From the NCBI RefSeq assembly GCF_019331735.1, contig NZ_JAHBBH010000005.1, positions 1 to 64,000 on the forward strand: DNA of 64,000 nucleotides. The letters are read 5' to 3'. This document shows positions 46,199 to 53,574 of the stretch, one piece after another (position 1 is the first letter of the stretch; every line of letters begins with the position of its first letter). The DNA comes from Bifidobacterium miconis. Lineage in GTDB: Bacteria > Actinomycetota > Actinomycetes > Actinomycetales > Bifidobacteriaceae. Position numbers and translations under genes: made by a program. The notes under the pieces are model-generated. The model was not told the origin of the DNA and did no database searches. It worked only from the letters and a program-made list of their open reading frames with translations.

Positions 46199-47470
46199 AT
46201 GAAGGGAACCATCAAGAAGGCCGTGGCACTCGGCGCGGCGATCGCCATGATGGGCGGTCTGGCCGCCTGCGGCACCAGCTCGTCGAGCGGCACCACCGAA
46301 CTGAAGTTCCAGACCTGGAACCTCAAGAACGACAAGTTCACCTCCTACTTCGAGGATCTCATCGCCCAGTTCGAGAAGGACAACCCGGGCGTCAAGATCA
46401 AGTGGGTCGACCAGCCGGCCGACAACTACGAGGACAAGCTGTCCACCGACGCCGCCGCGGGCGAGTTGCCCGACGTGGTCGACATGGGCCCGGAGCCGGC
46501 CTACACGCTGGCCAAGGCCGGCGTGCTGCTCAACCTTGCCGACGCCGCTCCGGAAGCCGAGAAGGACTTCCTGCCGGCCGCATGGTCCGCCGCCACCTTC
46601 AAGGGCACCGACCTCGAGGAGGGCACCTACGGCTTCCCGTGGTACCTCAACTCTGGCCCGACCTTCTACAACAAGGCCGTGCTGTCCGAATGCGGCATCA
46701 CCGTCGATCCGAACAACCCGCCGACCAAGCAGGACGACATCTTCGCCATGGCCGACACCTTCGGCAAGAAGTGCGGCGGCAAGTACGCGCTGACCTCCGG
46801 CATCCCGTCCATCCAGGACTTCGGCATGTACGGCGTGCAGCTCATGAACGACGACCGCACCGAGTTCACGTTCAACAACGAGAAGGGTGTCGAGTTCGTC
46901 CAGCACTACATCGACATGTACAAGGCCGGCGCATTCACCGACGACATGCTCAACAGCTCCACCTCCGGCGAGTCCAAGAGCTTCAACGGCGGCTCGCAGG
47001 CGTTCATGAACGGCAACGCGTACAGTGTCGACGACATCCGCAAGAACGCCCCGAAGGTGTTCGAGAACCTCGCCATCACCGACTTCATCGCCAACACCAA
47101 GCCGAACATGTTCATGGAGATGCTCACCGTGAACGCCACCAGCAAGCACCAGGACCTGGCCATCAAGTTCGCCCGCTTCGTGACCAACTCCGACAACCAG
47201 CTCGCGTTCGACAAGAAGGCCAACGTGTTCCCGTCCTCCACCGGCACCATCGACGACGACTTCTTCAACCCGTCCGACGACACGATGGACGCCGAAGCCA
47301 TGCGCATGTCCGCCGACCAGATCCGCAATGGCGAGATCTGGGGCCCTCCGCAGTTCACCTCCGCCTGCTCCACCATGCTGCGCGAGGAGATCGCCCAGGC
47401 GCTGCAGGGCAAGATCACCGCGAAGGAAGCCCTCGACGCGACCGTCAAGTACTGCAACGAGCGCATCTAG
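46199..47470 (+). CDS. ABC transporter sugar-binding lipoprotein (N-glycan import)
   Basis: A 423-residue family 1 extracellular solute-binding protein. A lipoprotein signal peptide ends at the lipobox GGLAAC (Cys 24). The mature part has the usual two-lobe features: LKFQTWNLKNDKFTSYFEDLIAQFEKDNPGVKIKW, AAGELPDVVDMGPEP and ALQGKITAKEALD near the end. It would capture oligosaccharides released by the GH85 enzyme. It is followed by two permease genes in the same operon. Ligand is inferred from the neighbours. AAAGGAG precedes the ATG. Confidence 0.92.
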   Translation: MKGTIKKAVALGAAIAMMGGLAACGTSSSSGTTELKFQTWNLKNDKFTSYFEDLIAQFEKDNPGVKIKWVDQPADNYEDKLSTDAAAGELPDVVDMGPEPAYTLAKAGVLLNLADAAPEAEKDFLPAAWSAATFKGTDLEEGTYGFPWYLNSGPTFYNKAVLSECGITVDPNNPPTKQDDIFAMADTFGKKCGGKYALTSGIPSIQDFGMYGVQLMNDDRTEFTFNNEKGVEFVQHYIDMYKAGAFTDDMLNSSTSGESKSFNGGSQAFMNGNAYSVDDIRKNAPKVFENLAITDFIANTKPNMFMEMLTVNATSKHQDLAIKFARFVTNSDNQLAFDKKANVFPSSTGTIDDDFFNPSDDTMDAEAMRMSADQIRNGEIWGPPQFTSACSTMLREEIAQALQGKITAKEALDATVKYCNERI

Positions 47471-47510
47471 CGACAAGCGCGATAAGCGAAATCCGTAAGG
47501 AACCCCCATC

Positions 47511-48443
47511 ATGGCAAAGACCAAGACCAAGAAGCGCGGCGGCGACGCCGCCGCGCAGGGGGTCGATCCCCGCTCCAGCGGCCGCATCGTCCCCTGGCTG
47601 TTCGTCCTCCCCCCGATCCTGTGGATCTGCACCTTCTCGCTGATCCCGTTCTTCAACACGATCCGCCTGTCGTTCACCGACTCCACGCTGCTCAAGCCCG
47701 GCAAGTTCGTAGGGCTCCAGAACTACGTGAACATGTTCACCGACCGGCGCTTCCAGACCGCGTTCTTCAACTCGTCCCTGTACGTGGTGTGCATCGTCCC
47801 GTTCATGGTGATCCTGCCGCTCATGCTCGCCGCGCTCGTCGCCGAGAAGACGCGCATCATGAACTTCTTCCGCACCGCCTTCTACACGCCGGTCATCATG
47901 TCCAGCGTCGTCGTCGGCCTCCTGTGGACCAACATCCTCGACAAGGACGGCCTGCTCAACGGCACGTTCAAGGCCCTCAAGTGGATCAGCACCCCGATCC
48001 CGTTCCTCACCGACCGCTGGCTGCTGCTGTTCAGCGCCATGGCCGTGACCATCTGGAGCGGCCTCGGCTACTACATGCTCATCTACTTGGCCAACATCGC
48101 CAACATCGACGGCACCCTGTACGAAGCGGCCTCCATCGACGGCTGCGGCGGCATCCGCCAGTTCTTCCACGTGACCCTTCCCGGCTGCCGCGTGACGATG
48201 ATCCTCGTCATGCTCCTGAGCTCCATGTCCGCGTTCCGCGTCTTCGGCGAGATCTACATGCTCTCCGGCGGCTCGGGCGGCGTGGGCGGCGCCGACCTGA
48301 CGATGACCATGCTCATCAAGCAGGAAGGCACCGGCATCAACGCCCGCACCGGCTACTCCGGCGCGCTCGGCATGGTCATGTTCGTGGTCCTCGGCTGCAT
48401 CATCGGCATCGAATGGATCGTCCAGCGTAGGAGCGAAGACTGA
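47511..48443 (+). CDS. ABC sugar transporter permease (MalF/UgpA type)
   Basis: A 310-residue inner-membrane protein with six predicted helices and the permease EAA motif EAASIDGCGGIRQFFHVTLPG (about 204-224), the contact site for the ATPase. The N-terminal 30 residues are basic and cytoplasmic. It overlaps the next permease by one base (TGATG), so the two are translated together and form the heterodimeric channel. Confidence 0.93.
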   Translation: MAKTKTKKRGGDAAAQGVDPRSSGRIVPWLFVLPPILWICTFSLIPFFNTIRLSFTDSTLLKPGKFVGLQNYVNMFTDRRFQTAFFNSSLYVVCIVPFMVILPLMLAALVAEKTRIMNFFRTAFYTPVIMSSVVVGLLWTNILDKDGLLNGTFKALKWISTPIPFLTDRWLLLFSAMAVTIWSGLGYYMLIYLANIANIDGTLYEAASIDGCGGIRQFFHVTLPGCRVTMILVMLLSSMSAFRVFGEIYMLSGGSGGVGGADLTMTMLIKQEGTGINARTGYSGALGMVMFVVLGCIIGIEWIVQRRSED

Positions 48444-49297
48444 TGGCAACCAAAGCAGTGATGGAAAACAAGTACAACCACTACACGCCCGGCAAGGTAG
48501 TGCGCATCATCGTGCTGCTCGCCCTGCTGCTCTTCCTCGCGGCCCCGCTGCTGTGGCAGATCTCGCTCGCGTTCAAGGGCCCCAAGGACGACATGTACGC
48601 CGCGCCGTACCTGATCCCCGTCGACCCGACCGTCGACAACTTCGTTCAGGTGTTCAAGCGCCTGCCGATCCTGTTCTACGTGGGCAACACGCTCATCGTA
48701 GCGGCCCTGAACATCGGCGGCAACATCATCTCCGGATGCTTCGCCGGCTACTCGCTGGCCCTCCTGCGCTTCAAGGGCAAGGGGCTGGTCATCGGCCTGC
48801 TGTTCCTGTCCATGCTGGTGCCCGGCGAGACGATCCTCATCTCGCAGTTCCTCATCATCCGCAACCTCGACCTGCAGAACAACCTGATCGGCGTGGCCCT
48901 GCCCGGCCTGGTCAGCTCCATGAACATCCTCCTGTTCATGAATGCGTTCAACGCGATCCCGCGCGAAATGATCGAGGCGGCCGAAGTGGACGGCGCGAAC
49001 ATCTGGCAGCGCTTCTGGCGCATCTGCGTCCCGCAGGTCAAGGGCACGATGGCGCTCGTCGGCATCTTCTCCTTCATGGGCTCGTGGAACGACTTCCTCT
49101 GGCCGCTCATCGTGCTCACCGACGACTCGCACTACACGCTCACGCTCGGCATGAGCCGCCTGCAGGGCACCTTCGTGTCCGACCCGCGCGTCGTCGCCGC
49201 CGGCACCATCGTCGCCCTCATCCCGATCATGATCTTCTTCCTGGTCTTCCAGCGCTACATCTTCAACGGCCTGGAAGCCGGATCGGTCAAGGAATAA
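48443..49297 (+). CDS. ABC sugar transporter permease (MalG/UgpE type)
   Basis: A 284-residue membrane protein with six helices and the EAA motif EAAEVDGANIWQRFWRICVPQ (about 179-199). It partners with the permease encoded just upstream. No ATP-binding protein is encoded in the locus, so a shared MsmK-type ATPase from elsewhere must energise it (inference from similar bifidobacterial and streptococcal systems). The GH5 gene begins 17 bases after its stop. Confidence 0.93.
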   Translation: MATKAVMENKYNHYTPGKVVRIIVLLALLLFLAAPLLWQISLAFKGPKDDMYAAPYLIPVDPTVDNFVQVFKRLPILFYVGNTLIVAALNIGGNIISGCFAGYSLALLRFKGKGLVIGLLFLSMLVPGETILISQFLIIRNLDLQNNLIGVALPGLVSSMNILLFMNAFNAIPREMIEAAEVDGANIWQRFWRICVPQVKGTMALVGIFSFMGSWNDFLWPLIVLTDDSHYTLTLGMSRLQGTFVSDPRVVAAGTIVALIPIMIFFLVFQRYIFNGLEAGSVKE

Positions 49298-49313
49298 CCA
49301 CGGAGCACACACC

Positions 49314-50609
49314 ATGAAATTCGGAGTCAACTACACGCCCTCCGGCGAATGGTTCTACTCATGGCTCAACCCCGACTGGAACGCGATCCGCCGCGACCTC
49401 GAGCAGATCGCCGACCTCGGCGCCGACCACGTGCGCGTCTTCCCGCTGTGGACCCTGCTGCAGCCGAACCGCACGTGGATCAACCCCAAGGCCCTCGCCG
49501 ACCTCCGCCGCATGGTGGAGATCGGCGGCGAAGCCGGGCTCGACGTCTACGTGGACGTCATCCAGGGACACCTGTCGAGCTTCGACTTCGTGCCCTCCTG
49601 GCTCGTCTCCTGGCACGACGCGAGCATGTTCGCCGACGAGCCGTCCATCGAGGCCCAGTGCGATCTGGTGAAGGCCATCTACGGCGCGCTCGCCGACGTC
49701 AAGGCGTTCGCCGGACTCACGCTCGGCAACGAGTGCAACCAGTTCACCGACCGCACGCACCCGCGCCGCATGTTCGCCATGCCCGACCAGATCGGCGCAT
49801 GGCTCGACCGGCTCATCGGCTCGGTCGAAAGCCGTGCCCACGAGGACGGCCGCGTGATCCTGCACAGCGAAAACGACGCCGTCTGGTACATGGACGGCCA
49901 CGCGTTCCGCCCGCAGTACGCCTCCCGCAAGGGCGACATCACCACCGTGCACTCGTGGGTGTTCAACGGCACCGGCCAGCATTACGGCCCGATGTCGCTC
50001 GAAAGCACGCACCATGCCGCATGGCTCGTCGAACTGTCGAAGGCGTTCGCCTCGGATCCGCACCGCCCGGTGTGGGTGCAGGAGATCGGCGCCCCCGGCA
50101 ACGTGGTCGCCCCCGAGGACGCGCCCGCGTTCTGCCGCGAATCGGTCGAGGCCATCGAGGACTGCCCGGACGTGTACGGCATCACCTGGTGGTGCTCGCA
50201 CCGCATCCCGAAGACGTTCTCGGACTTCCCGTTCTTCGAGCACGAACTCGGCCTGTTCGACGTGGACGGCACGCTCACCGACGTGGGGGAGGCGTTCCGC
50301 GACGCCATCCGCTCCGCGAAGGAGGCCGCGCCGGCCCCCGCGCCGCGCACCACGGCCATCGCCATCCCCGTCGACGAGCAGGGCGACCCGACCCTGCGCG
50401 CCGCGCTCGCCCCGGCCGGCTCCGTGTTCGAGGCGTGGATGGGTCTGACCCGTCAGGGCGAACGCCCGTGCCTGATCACGTCCGCCGACGCCGACGACCC
50501 GGACAAGCTCGCCGCGCGCGGCATCACCCGCGTCGAGAAGGTCGAAGCCGTGGCCGGCAACGCGTACAGCGCGGTCTCCGACCCGGCGTTCGCCGACAAG
50601 GGCGAATAG
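49314..50609 (+). CDS. GH5 (subfamily 18-type) beta-mannosidase
   Basis: A 431-residue cytoplasmic (beta/alpha)8 enzyme without signal peptide. The acid/base glutamate is E140 in LGNECNQF and the nucleophile is E257 in WVQEIGAPG; the start MKFGVNYTPSGEWFYSW is the typical strand 1. In bifidobacteria the GH5_18 subfamily cleaves Man-beta-1,4-GlcNAc, the core unit left after alpha-mannose removal from an endo-released N-glycan. The genomic place between the importer and GH31/GH85 fits this exactly. Residues after about 340 form a small extra domain (TAIAIPVDEQGDPTLRAALAPAGS). Subfamily call is by motif and context. Confidence 0.82.
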   Translation: MKFGVNYTPSGEWFYSWLNPDWNAIRRDLEQIADLGADHVRVFPLWTLLQPNRTWINPKALADLRRMVEIGGEAGLDVYVDVIQGHLSSFDFVPSWLVSWHDASMFADEPSIEAQCDLVKAIYGALADVKAFAGLTLGNECNQFTDRTHPRRMFAMPDQIGAWLDRLIGSVESRAHEDGRVILHSENDAVWYMDGHAFRPQYASRKGDITTVHSWVFNGTGQHYGPMSLESTHHAAWLVELSKAFASDPHRPVWVQEIGAPGNVVAPEDAPAFCRESVEAIEDCPDVYGITWWCSHRIPKTFSDFPFFEHELGLFDVDGTLTDVGEAFRDAIRSAKEAAPAPAPRTTAIAIPVDEQGDPTLRAALAPAGSVFEAWMGLTRQGERPCLITSADADDPDKLAARGITRVEKVEAVAGNAYSAVSDPAFADKGE

Positions 50610-50651
50610 CGGCGAAACGACGGCAACAGCGGCGCATAGAATAGGCGGCGG

Positions 50652-50673
50652 GCGGGTGCGCCACAGCACCCGC
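50652..50673 (+). terminator. Small hairpin between GH5 and GH31
   Basis: An 8-bp stem (GCGGGTGC / GCACCCGC) with a 6-base loop in the 99-base gap; no T tract. Possibly an RNA-processing or weak stop signal. Confidence 0.4.
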
Positions 50674-50708
50674 AGGCCCCACGCACCCAAACAGGAAAGG
50701 CGGTCGTC

Positions 50709-53294
50709 ATGGTCGACGCGGCACGGTTCACGGCAGAATCACAAGCAGGCAATCCCCGCATGAACCCCCAATGCGTCGTTCAGGGCGACCGCTGGCGCAT
50801 CGGCATCCTCACCGACTCGCTGGTACGCCTCGAATGGTCCGACAGCGGCGCATTCGTCGACGACCGCACGCAAACCGTCGTCAACCGCGACTTCGGCAGC
50901 GTGCCGCGCTTCGACGTGCGCCGCGACGCGGACGGCTGGATCGACATCGAAACCGACCATCTGCGCATCTCGTACAACGGCGAGCCGTTCAGCGCGGAAG
51001 GCCTTGCGGTCACCGTCAAGGATTCGCCGTCGCAGCACGGCACGTGGCGATACGGCGACGCGCAGTCCGCCAACCGCGGCGGCACCACGCGCACGCTCGA
51101 CCAGGTCGACGGCCCCGCGTCGCTTGAACCGGGCCTGCTGTCCGGCGACGGCTGGGCGATCATCGACGATTCGGCCGACAACCTCGTGCGCGACATGCCC
51201 GAGGTCAACGGCCGGACCAACCCGTTCGGCGAATGGGTCAAGGCCAAGCCGCACGCCACGCGCGACCTGTACGTCTTCGGCCATGCGGGCCGCATCCGCG
51301 AGGCGCTGCGCGACTACTACCGCCTCACCGGCCCCGTCCCGCTGCTGCCCCGATGGGCGTTCGGCAACTGGTGGAGCCGCTACCACCGCTACTCGGACAC
51401 CGAATACCGCACGCTCGTCGAACGCTTCGAACGCGAGGGACTGCCGTTCACCGTCGCCGTGATCGACATGGACTGGCACGTCACCGACGTGGACCCGAAA
51501 TACGGCTCCGGCTGGACCGGCTTCACCTGGAACCGCGACCTGTTCGCGCATCCGTCCGAATTCCTCGGCTGGCTGCACGACCACGGCATGCGCACCACGC
51601 TCAACCTGCACCCGCGCGACGGCATCCGCGCGTTCGAGGAATCCTACGGACGCGTCTGCACGGCGCTCGGCAAGGACCCGGCGCAGGGCAGCGCGATCGA
51701 ATTCGACGCGGCCGACCCCGCGTTCATGAACGCCTACTTCGAGCAGGTGCTCCACCCGCTCGAAGACGAAGGCGTCGACTTCTGGTGGATCGACTGGCAA
51801 CAGGACGGCGTCACGCGCGTCAAGGGCCTCGACCCGCTGTGGATGCTCAACCATCTGCACTATCTCGACTCGGCCCGCGGCGGCAAGCGGCCGATCACGT
51901 TCTCCCGCTACTCCGGATACGGCTCGCACCGCTATCCGGTCGGCTTCTCGGGCGACACGGTCGTCACGTGGGAGTCGCTCAAATTCCAGCCGTACTTCAC
52001 CGCCATGGCTTCCAACATCGGCTACGGCTGGTGGAGCCACGACATCGGCGGCCACATGTTCGGCTACCGCGACGAGGAACTCGAGGCCCGCTGGTACCAG
52101 CTCGGCGCGTTCAGCCCGATCAACCGCCTGCACTCGACCGACTCGCCGTTCAACGGCAAGGAACCGTGGAACTTCCACTCCGAGGCCCGCACGGCCATGA
52201 CGGACGCGCTCAGGCTTCGCCACCGGTTCATCCCGTACCTGTACTCGATGAACCACCGCGCCGCCGTCGACGGCGAGCCGCTCGTCGAGCCCATGTACTG
52301 GCAGTATTCGGGCGGCAACGTGCCCACCGAATTCCGTTTCGGCACCGAACTCATCGTCTCGCCGATCCTCGAGCCCGGCAGCCGCGAGACGCAGCGCGCC
52401 AAGGCCGACGTGTGGTTCCCGCACGGCGACTGGTTCGACTTCTTCGACGGACGCCGCTACGCATCCCGGCCGGACAACGGCCGCACGATGCAGGCGTGGC
52501 GCGGACTCGACCGCATGCCCGTGTTCGCCAAGGCCGGCGGCATCGTGCCGATGCAGCGTCTCGCCGACAGTACGGCCGCTACGCATGACGGGCCGATCAA
52601 CTCGACCGACAATCCGGCCGCGCTCGACGTGCTCGTCTTCCCCGGAGCGGACGGCTTGTTCGCGCTGTGGGAGGACGACGGCGGCGTCGGCGACGGCAAT
52701 CACTGGACGCGCACCGATCTCGCGCTCGACTGGACGCACGGAACGTTCACCGTCACCGCGGCGGCGGGGGAGCGGATCGCCATCCCCGAACGCCGGTCGT
52801 GGCGCATCGTGTTCCGCGGCGTCGCCGATCCGGCCGTCGGCCGTGCGCACGATCGCGGCGACGGTCTCACGAACGATCCCGCGAACGACGCAGCCGACGA
52901 CCGCACGCGCGACCTGTCCCGCATCGTCACGGCGACGATCGGCGGCCGCACGGTCGATTGCCTCGCGATGTACGACGAGGCGACGCTCAGCCTGACCGTC
53001 GACGTCGCCGACGCGCCGATCACGGACGACCTGCGCATCAGCGTCGACGGCGGACTCGCGATCGCCCCGCAGCCGACCGAACGCGACGCGTTCGCCGTGC
53101 TGCGCGACGCGCAGATGCTCTACTTCACCAAGGAGCGCGCGTGGGATCTCGTGCGGCGCGAGGGTGCGAACGCGCTCGCCTCGCTGCACACGCTCGAAAT
53201 GCCCGCGGGTGACTACGGGGAACCGCAGTGGTTCTCCTCGCACATGCCGCAAAGCGTCGTCGAAGCGCTCGCGGAAGTGCTGCTGCGCGGCTGA
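50709..53294 (+). CDS. Glycoside hydrolase family 31 (alpha-glucosidase-like)
   Basis: An 861-residue cytoplasmic GH31 enzyme: N-terminal beta domain (about 20-215), catalytic barrel starting at PRWAFGNWWSRYHRY, nucleophile D362 in WWIDWQQ, and acid/base candidate D416 in GFSGD after SRYSGYGSHRYPV. The nucleophile motif WIDWQQ differs from the WxDMNE of classical alpha-glucosidases, so substrate should not be assumed. In the context of N-glycan use, the enzyme could remove glucose from glucosylated high-mannose glycans (as mammalian glucosidase II, also GH31, does) or another alpha-linked cap. AGGAAAGG precedes the ATG. The tail carries an Asp/Arg-rich insert at about 715-740. Confidence 0.85.
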   Translation: MVDAARFTAESQAGNPRMNPQCVVQGDRWRIGILTDSLVRLEWSDSGAFVDDRTQTVVNRDFGSVPRFDVRRDADGWIDIETDHLRISYNGEPFSAEGLAVTVKDSPSQHGTWRYGDAQSANRGGTTRTLDQVDGPASLEPGLLSGDGWAIIDDSADNLVRDMPEVNGRTNPFGEWVKAKPHATRDLYVFGHAGRIREALRDYYRLTGPVPLLPRWAFGNWWSRYHRYSDTEYRTLVERFEREGLPFTVAVIDMDWHVTDVDPKYGSGWTGFTWNRDLFAHPSEFLGWLHDHGMRTTLNLHPRDGIRAFEESYGRVCTALGKDPAQGSAIEFDAADPAFMNAYFEQVLHPLEDEGVDFWWIDWQQDGVTRVKGLDPLWMLNHLHYLDSARGGKRPITFSRYSGYGSHRYPVGFSGDTVVTWESLKFQPYFTAMASNIGYGWWSHDIGGHMFGYRDEELEARWYQLGAFSPINRLHSTDSPFNGKEPWNFHSEARTAMTDALRLRHRFIPYLYSMNHRAAVDGEPLVEPMYWQYSGGNVPTEFRFGTELIVSPILEPGSRETQRAKADVWFPHGDWFDFFDGRRYASRPDNGRTMQAWRGLDRMPVFAKAGGIVPMQRLADSTAATHDGPINSTDNPAALDVLVFPGADGLFALWEDDGGVGDGNHWTRTDLALDWTHGTFTVTAAAGERIAIPERRSWRIVFRGVADPAVGRAHDRGDGLTNDPANDAADDRTRDLSRIVTATIGGRTVDCLAMYDEATLSLTVDVADAPITDDLRISVDGGLAIAPQPTERDAFAVLRDAQMLYFTKERAWDLVRREGANALASLHTLEMPAGDYGEPQWFSSHMPQSVVEALAEVLLRG

Positions 53295-53392
53295 CACGGC
53301 CGCCGGCACAACGACCTGCGACCGCAGCCACGGTCGCACGCGCGGCCGGTGCGGGGACTCCTCCTCCCGCACCTGGTCGCCATCATCAACCC

Positions 53393-53412
53393 GCGTGACC
53401 GGTGAGTCACGC
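53393..53412 (+). terminator. Hairpin after GH31
   Basis: GCGTGAC and GTCACGC pair around a 6-base loop and are followed by ATTTTCCC. It is a likely terminator 98 bases past the GH31 stop, which suggests that the GH85 gene has its own promoter in the 280-base gap. I could not place that promoter. Confidence 0.5.
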
Positions 53413-53574
53413 ATTTTCCCAACAACCATTTCCCGATAACGCCCCATACCACAGCCGTCCCATGCGGCCGGCCGGGCGCAAGCATGCCCGAAAACGGGCG
53501 CGAGACCAAGACGGTCCGGGAAACACCGCAGATGTGTCGGCGCAAGGCAGAGCCGACGACAGGAAAGGAAACCG

